Part shown: positions 36,301 to 46,870 of the stretch, piece by piece | How positions within the stretch are numbered: position 1 is the first letter of the stretch | Layout of the letters: every line of letters begins with the position of its first letter | Assembly: GCA_033026295.1 (NCBI GenBank) | Contig: CM065168.1 | Coordinates: 28,074,306-28,138,305 of the forward strand | Length of the DNA stretch: 64,000 bases | Direction of reading: 5' to 3' | From: Channa striata | Lineage: Eukaryota; Chordata; Actinopteri; Anabantiformes; Channidae | The notes under the pieces: generated by a model | What the model saw: only the letters and a program-made list of their open reading frames with translations | Told to the model about the DNA's origin: nothing | Database searches by the model: none | Translations under genes and position numbers: made by a program

Positions 36301-39300
36301 TTGCAAACACAGTCAATTAGGGAAAGGACACTCCAGTGACTGTGAGATATTAAGCGAAAGCAAATTTAAGTGCCTAATGAGGGAAAATTAAAAGCTGGAG
36401 AGGACTGATTCAGTGTTTGGTTCAAAGCTATATATCCACTTAAAATTATTGTTGTCCACTCCTCCATTTATCCGTTAGTCTTTCTATCTGTTTATATTCT
36501 CCCCTGTGTTCCATGCCCATCCTCACCGCTGAAGGCCTCATCCAGCTGGATCTCTCGTATCTCATTGCCTCTTGAGTCCAAGGCGTACTGCAGGTCAATC
36601 TCCGTTGAGTCATAGGTATAAGAGCGGAACTGCATGCTGCAGTTCTGCCAGTCAAACGGGAAATAGGTCACCTGGACAGAGAAAGAGACATCAGTGGTTA
36701 AGAAAAAAGGTCAGAGATAAAAGCGTGGAATGGTGGAGGTAACTAATGTGTAGTTACATTTGCGAATTAACTGCATGTGTGTCGATGTTCACCTTCACTC
36801 CACAGGAGCTGTAGTAAAGTGCAGGCGGGGTCCAGGTTACCCTTCCGTTACTATAGGCTTGAACGTGGACAGGCAGGGCCACATCAAACACCCCGTTATT
36901 ACTGCAACCAGAGATTTACACAAAACAATGCAAATTCTCATAAATTAAACATTTCAAGTGTCTGGCTCCACCTCAAACACGCCAGCCAGGTTTCCTTGTT
37001 TTGCTCTTTATTCTACCCAGACACATAGACGCAGCAGTAGAGCCGCCCTTCCATCGGTATCTTTCTTGTCTAACATAAGGAGTCCAGTTGCATCGCCTCA
37101 TCTTTTTTTCACTGTGTGAACGGTTTTCATAACCGTGAGCAGTACTTACTGAGGCACATGTTAGTCTAAGCACAAACCAGCTCCGCTGAGCTACCACGTG
37201 CTGGGGAAATACACAGTCCGACTATTTCGAAAACATTAATGTTGAAAAAAAGCTGAGAAAACGCGCAATGTTATGAAGATGTTTGTTGGGGACAAGCTTA
37301 ATAAGTTTTTACTAATTGAAGTTCCACTATTAATGCGGTGATTCAAAGCTGCTCTGAAGATTGTTTGATACTCCAGTGTAGCCCTCTAAAGCTGGGGACC
37401 TGAAAACTAGCCAAGACTGTTTCCCCCAATGATCACAGATATCTAGTCGTTGACATTAACACAGACTGAATAAATTCTGGGCAACAAACTTGACAGCTTT
37501 TCAGGAGTGACTGTATATTCTGGAAATAGACACACCCCCTAATCCTGCAACAACAGAAGTATGTAACAAGTATGGCGGCATCTGGCAACTTTAACTTTTT
37601 AAGTTAACAATCTTTGGCAAAAGTACAGTAGACAAAAAACAGCAAAATTACGCATGCAAAGGACAACATGTAGTATAGAGCCTACAGAGTGAAATTAATT
37701 TAAAATGACTTTACACCTCTGTTATGATGTTATCAGCTGCAGATAGCGGTCATTAATATGTGAGTCTCTGCTGACTGAGCCAGTGGCATTAACCAAACCA
37801 ACTAGGCCTGACCAGTCGTCACGTCCAAATCATATGCATAATCGGTTTAAGTCGTTAAATGTGTGCCCACCTAAAATTAATGCAGTGAATAATTTCAGCA
37901 AGGTGTAAACAGTTCTGGTGTGAACAGTTACAGTGTGAACAGTTACCTTAAATCCCCACAATACATTAAGCTTAAATCCCAACAAGCTCCGGGAATCTCC
38001 AAGTTACAGTTCCGTTATGTTCGGTGACACCTCTGGGTGTCATCACTGACACCTCACATTAAGAGGGTCTGAGGTCAGCTATAGCATGTGGTTCCTCGTG
38101 TTGGCCCATCACTTCTTCGCATCATACAAACACATGCACAAAATGTAACATACAGTATCATCTCTGTCGTGTTTTATAAATAGTCTCATGTCAGATTGTA
38201 ATGCATCGTACCACCGCATATCATATCATCTGTTACGTCTCATCTCCTTTGCCGCTGTCTCAAAATGAATTATCACATCTGGCAACATATTATGAAGTAA
38301 ACTACGGTATTGCCTGGCAATCCCTCTTGTCTCGTAACACACTGTATCGCATCATCTTGATAATAAACCAAAGTGTCTCATCTCAACACATTTTGTCTTG
38401 TCTCCGTTTTCATCATCTTGAAACAGACCTTTTCTTATTGTAACACTTGTTTTAGACTTCCTGGTTACTTTGAACACGCCTAAACACCCAGCCCCACCTC
38501 AACTGCACATGTTATAAGTAGGTTGGTATCGAACCCAACGCCTTAGTTTCATGTCATCACTCTCTCTCTCTCACTCGGCCTTCCCATCTCTTTGCTCTGT
38601 GAACTGCAGCACAATTTATATTCTAATAAAAGAGAGATGGGGCAAACCTCTGGTTCGAGCGAGCAGAATCTGAGTAATGGTCTAATGTGTGTCCTATTAT
38701 TGCTCTCCCACTGTTCCTTGCATTTCTTTCACACCAGAGCGACACACTGCATCAGTGTTTGGCTGCTGTCCGACTGTCTGCCGCACCACCACACTAAAAT
38801 ATTTTAATTGACGTGGATAAAATGAAGATGCTCGACACATTTTACAGGATACTTATAAGTGCTGCACTACTGTTGGATGTGTACAATGCTGTTTTGGCTG
38901 TTAACCTCATAACACTGTACACCACAAAGACATCAAGTCAATTAGACAGAGATTTAACCTGCTGTTGAGGTGCAGTGTTTGGCTTTTATGGCTCCCCTAA
39001 TATAATAGGGAGAAGCTTGTGTCCTTAAAGTCAGTGCGTCTCAAACCCCGTCTCTGTGAAGACGCTGCTGCCGCTACAATGAGCCACACTGATCATTCGC
39101 ATACACTGACGGGTGTAAATGGTTTTTGCATTAATGTGTGTACAAATATTTGTGTGTGTGCATGCGTGTGTGTGTGGTTCCGACTGAACGCCACACAGGC
39201 TTGCACAAGCTGAGCAGTGCCATCCGCTCGGTTATTAGGGAGCCATGCTGCTTAATTGCCTATAAAGTGTTGATGAATGGAGCAGTGGGGATATTTACAG

Positions 39301-42300
39301 TGCTGTTAATGTGAGTGTGCGTGGGTAAAGGAAAAGAGGCTACACTTGCTGTTCTTGTTTTTCAATATAATGCTGTGTCACATAGTTTTTCCATTTCACT
39401 GCTACCGCACTATATTAACTCTATAACCTTATGTCCATGGGATGCAGCCGTGTGATGCTCTGCCTCTAACGATTCCAGTTTACCAACATCTGCTGTGCGT
39501 AATACAGAATATGGATCATGGTGCATATTTCTGTCTGAACCTGACCCAAGCTTAGCACAGTTGTGTTTGTGCAGGGTTTATCTTGCATGGCCTTTGTGTA
39601 TCTAATAGTTACCATGCACATAACCAGCAGCAACATAATCACTGTGGGTTCATCATTGTAATTGTACTTGGACTAACACAGGGTTTTTGTAGTGAAATTG
39701 TGTCTCTTTAGTATAACCCTTGACTTGTGACCCAATTTTACCCAAACTTAAACATGGTTTCTCAATTTCATCCTGAACCAGACCTGGATCCTCAGGCACT
39801 CATCAGATTTGCTTCTAATGCAGGGGTTTTCAACCCGTGGTCCGCAGCCCACTGCTTGTCAATGAAGGCATGGCGGGGGGTCCTGACCATTCATTCAGAA
39901 ATGTAGTTTCACTGTGGGATTCACATTTTGTTAAACACATTTTCACATTGTTGTGAATAATCAAATTCATTTTATTATATCCAATCGTGCTTAGATACAT
40001 TTTAAATACCCTAAAAAATGTCCTGATATTAGTTTACTGATCAGCGTCTAAAAATCTAAATGTTGATTTCTGTGATGGAAATTCAACAGAAGGAAGAGAT
40101 TTCTCTAGCACGCATGTATTAACGCAGTGGGAATGCAGTGTTCATGCTTACTTATTGATGAGGACAATGTCAGGCAGCCAAACCTTTCCAGAGGGGATAC
40201 GCAACACCTCAACACCATTGTGCTCCTTTGGCTTCCATGACAACCGATAATCTGTCCATTCCTGTTTAAAAGAAAACATTAAGAAGTGTATGTCTGTTAC
40301 ACACAAATGTGGAAATTACATGCAAATATAAAAGAAGGCTGAAGCAAGACACGAACAAAAATTGACACAAGGGGAAAAGCTTTGCATTTTCAAATGTAAC
40401 AAATTTCTCATTTCAGCAGTTTATTTTTCCTTTCTCCCCTGTAGTAATTAGATTCCTGGGGATGATTTCTCTGTGCATAACAAAACCAAGCATTTGCATA
40501 TTTCTCATTGTGCATTGCCTCTCTAATTTTATCACTATTCCAAGTGTTTTACTTGGTTATTTGTGTAGCATATTGGCAGTGATCGAACTGAAAGGAAAAG
40601 GTCTGGTGTTAATAAACTTTTCTCCTCCACAGCTGGAGTCACGGGTGAGTTGGTCAAACCAATCTTCAGTAACACAGTGCTGTGTGTTAATGCAGACTTT
40701 TTTATGATGCAGTTACTATGTTTATCATTTCAAACCAAATGATCATATATTATGAGTTAGGAAGGTTTAAAATGTATTTATTTTTTGCAGTGCAACAAAT
40801 GCGCCATAAACATTGCTTTAAGTTTTGGTGAGAGATGCTGACATAAAATAACTTACCAAATTCATGAAAACACTTGTGGACATTTCTTCATTTTTCATAT
40901 TCTGAAAGAAAAATGCAAGGATGTATATGCGTTATTGTACTGTATGGTCATGTGGAATTTAATGCCAGCAGCAAACCTACTCCTAAAAATTGTGTTCCTA
41001 TATATCTAAACAGCAAACACGATTAGGTTAGCATATGTCCTGTAAACATATGTTGATATGTAACCTAAACACTGAGTTGCAAATACTTTGACCCTGAACA
41101 TATCAATTAAATGTTGACAGACAATGTATTTTTACCATCCAGATCACATTTTTTACCATCCAAAGTATCTGTGTGTCCAGATAGTTACTGTGGCTCTTGA
41201 TGTTTAGTTTCCACATTATATTTTTGCATTATTTTGGTTTCCTATTGACTAAATATACTCTTTGTTAGTTGTTGTTTTATAACTCGTTTCATATTGTGAT
41301 ATGAAATTACTATATTTATAAATTTTAAAACCTGTTACATCATTGTAAGAAAAATAACAACCCCCTCCCCATTACCTGTAATTAAGAAAACATTTCACCT
41401 TTGTGTTACAAAGATATTAGTCCCGTTAACATGCTGTTACCTAAATATCAATGTATATTATTTTGTCACTTCCTTAATATTACACCACTATTACTAAGCT
41501 GATATGTGCCATATGTGGTGCCCTGTGATGAACCTTGCTCGACCTTCACTTCTGATAGGCCGAGCCACTCTGGCATGTTCTTTTTAAACCCGTCTATAAA
41601 TCCGACAAAAATTCTAATCGAGCATATGCATTTAAAACACTCAATTTTGATCTTAAATGTATTACTAACCCAAAGTAGGTTTCAAATCAGTGCATTTCTT
41701 TCTTTTACATTTACACAAAGTTTTTAGAAATGTAGTTTTTTTCTGCAGTAGTCTCAATATTAACTACAAGTTCATTATACAGTGGGACCCTTTCGAAACA
41801 CTTACATTTAATTTGAACACACAAAAAAAGAAGGAACATTCCAGCATTTTTTGTATCTGCGCCCATCATGATTATATGGGTTTGAGATTTTAGCCCTGCA
41901 GAACAACTTATAGTATATCAGAGATGACTTGAAAAACGTAAAGCTTTCCACAGAAATCTTACTATAGGCCTGTACATGCATGTGTGTGAGCGTGCAATTG
42001 TCTCTCCAGCAGGAAAGCACACCTTCTCTGAGCCAGGCCTGCTATTTAAAACACTGGGAGGAATGTCAGGGAGACAGCTGGGACAGAAAACAGAGAGCAG
42101 GGTGGGGGTGAGCTTGATTTGCTGTCACCGACCTATTGCTTGCTGATACTTCTTGTAACTCTTTCAATAGTGAGACTGCAGTTACACAGCTGACTAGTTT
42201 CGGGCAGTTAGGAACTGTGCGTCCAAGTGTGTCAGTTTTCCAGATCCTTACATTCCATTGTTATTGGTCTCATGTGACTTCCTCTCTAGAGTGGGACTGA

Positions 42301-45300
42301 CCTTGATTGAACATGTATGTTCACCACAGTGAACACTGTGTGGAAAAAGTGTGACTTCATAAAGACCGGAGAGTGAACAATAGGACTGTGAGTCATTGGG
42401 CAGGTTTTGGAAGAATCTTGAGAAAAGATGCCACACAAAAAGAAAACATATGGACATGTGCGTCTGACTTGGCACAAGGATTATCTGTGGAAATTGCTGT
42501 TTTAGTGACTGATCAGACAGTTTGAAGGACATTGCATAAAATCAACGTCAACTGACAGTGTCCAAGAGGAAAACCATTACTCACAAAATGTCACAAAACT
42601 GCAAGAGTTCAATCTTGCAGTTTTTTAGAGCCAGGGAGAAATTAAAGAAAACATAAAGTGTCTCAGTGGGTTTGATTGATCTGTACTTTTGATCTGCACT
42701 CTGCTTTTTACCTTTTTATGAAGACACAAACACAGAGAAATAGTCAGCAAAAACTAGCATGGGCAGATGAAAAAACATTCTGTGCCATTTGGCTCAACAG
42801 GTCAGAAGCACCGAGTTCACCGATATATTAACTGTGATGCACAATAGGGTATTTTGATATCTTGTGTGTGACCTCGGCATAAGGATCAACCTTTGTAGGA
42901 CAGAACTTTGTTTACCGGGGCCTTACCAGTCCAACGAAGGAAGAGAGGATCATACCCACACGAACAACCACCTTCTCCTGGGGGCTTTTTGCTGGGCGGA
43001 CCTTGAGGTTGTAGTCAGCGAACAGCTTCTTCATCAGATCCTTTTCCATTTCAGAGGCACCTGAACGACAAATTAAGATTAGGAGAAAGTTTGTGACAAT
43101 GCAGACTAACCATTTAAACATTAAGGAAACAACTGAGGAGATCAGTTCTCACAGCTCATGAAATCAGATGATTGGGTGAACCTCAGGTCAGTCCACAGCG
43201 CACAGTGAGTGGATGCTTCCCAGATTTTTTTACAGCTAATTGTGTCGCCAAGCAAGAAATAGCCAGACTAGCTGTTGCTAAATTCAGGGAGTTTGAAGAG
43301 ATTAAATCTCTTTAATGTCAGGTTATAAAAATCCAGTGAAATATTCCGTTACTCCTCCAGATCTAGGGTTACCAGAAAAAACAAGGTATCACATTCTGTC
43401 TCAGGATCTACCCACGCAGACTAATACACAAAGGAGTCGTTACTCATTTAAATGTAATGAGTGCTTGGAGGGACAGTAGAGCTATCCGATGGCATGTGGA
43501 ATCAATCAAACAATATAAAGGCCTGTGAAAGCCGTACACTCACTTGTATTCATGATGTTTAACACAATTAGCCCGTTTACAAATAACCTTTGACTTAAGG
43601 TCTAAAATGGAAGGAACTATAGTTGCTGAGCTGTATTGCACTTTGTACTTCCCCTCTGCAGAAGATAAACATATCCATAAAATGAATTGGTTGCAGACAA
43701 ACTGTGAACTTATTAGCGATCAAGCAAAAGACTCTAACTAACTTCACTAACTCCAAATTAATCCAAAGGGGACAATGCAACATTGAGGAAAATAGACAAA
43801 TGCTTAAGAAACTGAATGACTGGGCCAGCTGGGTAACATTTTAACAGTTTGCTCCCTGGTTTCAGCTGTTCACCAGCCTCTTGATTGTCATTATGTCAGC
43901 AAGCTGCTAAGAGCAAACATTGCACAAAGATATTTGAATTTATGTCAACAAGTTAGTCATCATTATCGCCTTCGTCAACCCGCTTCACATGGCATCATCA
44001 GAATAAAGGCAACTCCTCAGTAGTACCCAGTTGCAGTTAGTAGTAGCACCTACTAGTCGTAAGCAGATAGATACATACTGACCTTTTTATGTTGTGTCTA
44101 AGCTTTTATTCACATCCAAATGCAGTCCTTTATTCCAAGGTTTACTGAGAACCTTGCACATTAATAATAATTCCACATAAAATATCACTACAATCAAAAG
44201 GAAAACAACGATATATTAACAATACTTTTACAATTTAAAGTAATATAAAATCAGACAAAATCAATGACATAAGGAACATCCAGTATTGGGTATATCATCT
44301 GAAACTCACAAATCTGCAAGATGTGTCACTGGACACTAGTTGGATACAAATGCTGGGCCCTGTTAAGCTGTACCTAAATGCATACGATCTATAGCATCCT
44401 CATACATAATCCTGTTTTTATTGGCACAGATTTCCTCCTCAGTGTTGGAAGGATAGAAGCATGCATGATGAGCAGCTGTTGTGATGCTGCATTCATCATT
44501 TTTGGCATAGCTGTGGCACCCGGCAGGATCTGACCTGACAGGAATAGATGACAACGATCCCACAGCGAGGCAGGCCCATTAGCTTAGCACAGGGATGCAT
44601 GGCTGCTAATGGCCAACGATGGAGGTGGTTGTAGACGGCGAGAATTGAGCATTTTCTTCTCACTTGTCTGCATGCAATAGTTGACCAAGTGAAGGGGTCA
44701 GTGAGAACAATTACATTAGATGAGTTGAGCTGAGTATTGAGCATGTGAAAGATGCTTTTATTGAAAGTAACTGGTGGCAATAAAAAAAAAACACACAAAC
44801 AAATTTAAATTGTCACTTGCAATTTTAATATTTGTCACTTTAAGAAAAATGTGCTCATCCTATTTGAACATGCACTTTAATGCTCTAATAGCTCTTCACA
44901 CAGTTATGCCAGTGACAAGTGGCGATATAATAAACTGAATCATTTGTCAGTTATCAGTCGTCTGAAAACAAACAAAGCCACTGAAATGAAACTCACTGAT
45001 TTCCCTACAGAACCAGATGCCAGCAAACCGATAAGAGCTGTTTGTGGCTTTAGATGATACTGAGTTGAGTTTACCACGACTTTGAAAAGTTTTGGTGCAT
45101 AACCAAATTACATTAATTTGTCCAAAAATGTGATCTGACCTTCATCTAAGTCATAGGTATTGACACATTTATGTGCTTTCATATCTTCAGTTAGAGCAAC
45201 ACTAAAAACCTCATACAGTAGTGCAGGTGGAAAAAGTATGTGAACGCTTCACTAGAGCCAGGCTGATAAAAACCACCAAGAAACTTTTTTAAATGCTCTG

Positions 45301-46707
45301 GACAAGAAGAATACGCTTCTATGAGGGATGCCAAAAAGGTTTCAGAGGATTTAAGATCAGGAGTTGTTAATTTGTGTAAAGCTAGAAATGGTTACAGTGA
45401 TATAAAGATTGTAGAAATTCACCAGCCTACTGTCAGGCAAATGATCAACAAATGAGGGGAAGGCGAATTTTCAAGTCTTCCCAAGTGTTTCCAGATTTCC
45501 AATCTTCTTTTTGAAGTGGCTAAGTCCGAGCCCAGACCTCAACTCAAGAGAGATGCTAAGGAATGAACTGAATGTACAAGAGATGTCTAAACAATATGAC
45601 AGAATCCACTGAGAAGAATAGGCTAAAATTCCTCCTAAGAATGTGCATGTCTGATTACAGGCACACGAAGCATCTGGTTGACATCATTGCAGCCAATGGG
45701 GGGTCAACCAGTTATTAATTATTGGGTTCACTTACTTTTTCCACTACCATTTTGAATGTTGAATGAAAGAGTGTGTTATTATTTTAGGCATTAACTACGA
45801 CTTAGATGAAGGTCAGACCACATTTTATGACAAATTAATTCAGAAAAACATGAGATTCCAAACAGTTTACAAACTTTTTCATGCCACTATATACAAATAA
45901 TTAAATTACATTGCACGAAAAATATGAATTTCTGACATTTGCACTGTGAGAGATTAGTTGGATTACATTTTTAGTTTTTTATCATGGACTGTCTGTACTA
46001 TTTCATAATAGTGTCATGATTTTTTGGATAAATTAGTCAACCACTTTGGAGAGACAATTCACTGTAACAACTATTGATTGTACCAAAATACATATACAAA
46101 CATTCATGGTCATCAGAGAGAAACAATCGGGTCTGTCGAGTCATTTACTACCGTAATCAAAACTGTTATTTAAATTTTTCATGACAAACTACCTACTTAT
46201 CTTTAGTACAACAGTTAACTAGCCAACACCTGAGGCTGTAAACTTTAAATTTTACTAAAACAGTGTTTATTGCAACCCTAGTGTGTCTGTATTGAGGTAT
46301 TAAAGCATTCCAAGCAACACAAGCATAAAAATCATGTGGGCACATTGTATAAAGCAAGAATTTAAATTAAAAATCAGTTAACATTGGCCAAAACCATATT
46401 GCTGAGAACATCTAAAACATTACAATCGTCAATATACCATAAAGAACATGTGGTTACATGACATGCCTATCCTTTTTTTTTTTATTAATATGGTGTTTCC
46501 TGGTAGGTTGTTAAATAACTTTGGGTCATTTTGTTTTTCCATTGACATTGTTTGCCCCAAAGCAACTGCCAAATAATCAAATGTAGTAAAAGAACCAAAG
46601 GCTCAAGTAAGTGGGTCTATTGTGTGAGCTTGGTGCTTACCTCCCAGCGTGTATAGGCTGCATAAGCAACAGCAACATCCCAACAGGAACAGATCCAGAC
46701 GTTTCAT
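21234..46707 (-). CDS. chrnb1: Muscle nicotinic acetylcholine receptor subunit beta1, complete 11-exon gene
   Basis: This gene encodes a 494-aa beta1 subunit. In the family it sits in the alpha2-beta-delta-gamma/epsilon pentamer of the neuromuscular junction and helps form the cation pore. Coding exons: 46707-46641, 43060-42927, 40901-40857, 40261-40152, 36901-36793, 36671-36527, 36186-36001, 35129-34906, 27298-27129, 21710-21563, 21380-21234; all splice sites are GT-AG with matching phases. Visible parts are a Cys-rich signal peptide, Cys-loop C152-C166, M1, M2 with Leu277 at 9' and Asp288 at 20', M3, a loop with D-E-Y381-F-I-R-K followed by FLFPKPNRFQ, the MA helix, and M4 ending D-P-F-K-Y-P. 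The D-E-Y-F-I-R-K tyrosine is the known agrin/MuSK-responsive phosphorylation site of vertebrate beta1. The start is set by a strong ACCATGA context and the signal peptide. Introns 1, 8 and 9 hold transposon remains. Confidence 0.97.
21563..21710 (-). CDS. chrnb1: chrnb1 exon 10 (MA helix)
   Basis: Reads (R)FQAEGMCTDLRKFIEGPSNY, then LPDELKSAIDAITYIAEALQ, the pre-M4 amphipathic helix. The donor is GCG|GTAAGT, phase 0. Confidence 0.95.
22110..22240 (+). repeat. Dispersed teleost repeat fragment (copy 1)
   Basis: It contains ACAACCATTCACAC, then TCTTTGGACTGTGAGAGGAA and GGAGAACATGCAAACTCC, words that recur in many fish repeats. It shares the ACAACCATTCACAC block with 55218-55445. It lies in chrnb1 intron 9. 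Confidence 0.5.
26080..27049 (+). mobile_element. Tc1-like DNA transposon relic
   Basis: The right end reads TTTATTGAGATGCACCTGTA, the terminal sequence of a common teleost Tc1-type family. The left end keeps inverted-repeat parts (around 26090-26140 matching 26960-27000 in reverse) but lacks the outer tip. Inside, 26344-26740 on the plus strand keeps transposase fragments such as WAKQKKDWTVTQWSKV, FSDES and FGNQGPRV. The second catalytic Asp is present, but frameshifts, a stop and a large 3' deletion kill it. It lies in chrnb1 intron 9, its right tip 79 bp from the exon 9 donor. Confidence 0.75.
27129..27298 (-). CDS. chrnb1: chrnb1 exon 9 (cytoplasmic loop)
   Basis: Reads IFIHMLPPYLGMLRP, then MADEYFIRKSDFSFLFPKPN. 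It carries the conserved tyrosine Y381. The acceptor is CTCCTAG and the donor AG|GTGAGA, phase 2. Confidence 0.95.
28019..28039 (+). repeat. (TA)n microsatellite
   Basis: About 9-10 AT units in chrnb1 intron 8. Confidence 0.9.
31999..32015 (+). repeat. Target-site duplication, left copy
   Basis: These 17 bases match 34248-34264 with one mismatch (G versus A at base 12). This fits target-primed integration of the RTE element between them. Confidence 0.75.
32016..34247 (+). mobile_element. RTE-type LINE, 5'-truncated and inactivated, with target-site duplication
   Basis: The plus strand carries the end of an AP-endonuclease domain (SGGRSTQVDYILCRRG, then QHRMVV) followed by a reverse transcriptase. 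RT landmarks are NYRGIKLMS, YGFMPRKSTTDAIFALRLL, FVDL-stop-KAYDR, GLHQGSALSPFLF and the catalytic FADD in MMFADDIVICSE, then a C-terminal region ending RMIRCGDP. The tail CTGTGGCGACCCC...AGCCGAAAG is typical of dispersed teleost RTE copies. The element lacks most of the endonuclease. A TAG at 33261-33263 interrupts the RT core, and the tail region after YRTVVRPA appears to have lost an internal segment. It is flanked by ATTTGTTTTAAGGAGCC (31999-32015) and a one-mismatch copy at 34248-34264. It sits in chrnb1 intron 8, antisense to the gene. Confidence 0.9.
32019..32074 (+). repeat. 28-bp exact tandem duplication at the LINE 5' junction
   Basis: Two identical 28-base units (32019-32046 and 32047-32074, starting TGACATACAAGAG) lie at the truncated 5' end of the RTE element. 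They probably arose during or after 5' truncation. Confidence 0.85.
34248..34264 (+). repeat. Target-site duplication, right copy
   Basis: The right copy of the 17-base duplication lies directly after the element's short GTAGTAG-like tail. Confidence 0.75.
34906..35129 (-). CDS. chrnb1: chrnb1 exon 8 (M2 and M3)
   Basis: Reads GEKMGLSINVLLTLTVF, then LLLLADKIPETS (M2), then M3 and LNLHHRSPNTHQMPMWVRK. The Leu gate (9') and Asp of the outer ring (20') are conserved. The donor is AAG|GTAAAG. Confidence 0.96.
36001..36186 (-). CDS. chrnb1: chrnb1 exon 7 (loop C and M1)
   Basis: Reads ESGDWHIRHKPSRKNMNDDN, then the M1 region with I-I-P-C-I-L and FYLPPDAG. It is 186 bp, the same as in the paralogue. 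Confidence 0.95.
36527..36671 (-). CDS. chrnb1: chrnb1 exon 6 (145 bp)
   Basis: Reads VTYFPFDWQNCSMQFRSYTY, then DSTEIDLQYALDSRGNEIRE. It closes the Cys-loop (C166) and keeps the N-C-S glycosylation site. The donor is G|GTGAGG, phase 1. Confidence 0.95.
36793..36901 (-). CDS. chrnb1: chrnb1 exon 5 (109 bp)
   Basis: Reads NNGVFDVALPVHVQAYSNGR, then VTWTPPALYYSSCGVK, with the first Cys-loop cysteine (C152). The donor is AAG|GTGAAC, phase 0. Confidence 0.95.
36902..40151. other. chrnb1 intron 4 (3.25 kb)
   Basis: AT-rich with short TG-rich runs near 39145-39175. No gene or transposon is recognised. Confidence 0.55.
40152..40261 (-). CDS. chrnb1: chrnb1 exon 4 (110 bp)
   Basis: Reads EWTDYRLSWKPKEHNGVEVL, then RIPSGKVWLPDIVLIN. 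The beta1-typical L-E-W is intact. The donor is AA|GTAAGC, phase 2. Confidence 0.95.
40857..40901 (-). CDS. chrnb1: chrnb1 exon 3 (45 bp)
   Basis: Reads NMKNEEMSTSVFMNL between a TTTCAG acceptor and a G|GTAAGT donor. Both ends are phase 0, as in the paralogue. Confidence 0.95.
40902..42926. other. chrnb1 intron 2 (2.0 kb)
   Basis: No feature recognised. Confidence 0.55.
42927..43060 (-). CDS. chrnb1: chrnb1 exon 2 (134 bp)
   Basis: Reads ASEMEKDLMKKLFADYNLKV, then RPAKSPQEKVVVRVGMILSS. The acceptor is GTTCAG and the donor CTG|GTAAGG. Confidence 0.95.
43061..46640. other. chrnb1 intron 1 (3.6 kb)
   Basis: It holds the internally deleted Tc1-like element at 45085-45893. The rest is unassigned AT-rich sequence. 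Confidence 0.55.
45085..45893 (+). mobile_element. Internally deleted Tc1/mariner-like element with long inverted repeats
   Basis: The two ends are imperfect inverted repeats of roughly 150 bp. The left end has ATTAATTTGTCC...CTGACCTTCATCTAAGTC and GGTGGAAAAAGTATGTGAAC; the right end has GTTCACTTACTTTTTCCACT and GACTTAGATGAAGGTCAG. The middle keeps a Tc1-like helix-turn-helix scrap (GTTAATTTGTGTAAAGCTAG) and a degraded later segment, far short of a full transposase. It lies in chrnb1 intron 1. Confidence 0.65.
46641..46707 (-). CDS. chrnb1: chrnb1 exon 1 (start codon and signal peptide)
   Basis: The ATG at 46707-46705 in context CACCATGA opens MKRLDLFLLGCCCCLCSLYT, a hydrophobic and unusually Cys-rich signal peptide. 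The donor is G|GTAAGC, phase 1. Confidence 0.92.
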
Positions 46708-46856
46708 GGTGAAACGGCAAACCAAAAACTGATTTTTCTAAAATCTGATTAATCCAATTCCCTAAACTTATTTTTCTTCTTTTTCCTTTCCAGTGCAGCT
46801 TACTGGAAGTCTTCAGTGTACTTTCTGTTTGGACTGTTGTTGTCTGTCAGTCAGAC

Positions 46857-46870
46857 CAGTTGGCCAACTG
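46857..46870. promoter_or_regulatory. Palindromic E-box pair upstream of chrnb1
   Basis: CAGTTGGCCAACTG is a perfect 14-bp palindrome holding two E-boxes 2 bp apart, about 150 bp upstream of the chrnb1 ATG. Another E-box, CAGCTG, lies at 47017-47022 and CAAATG at 46983-46988. This fits myogenic control but is untested. Confidence 0.45.
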
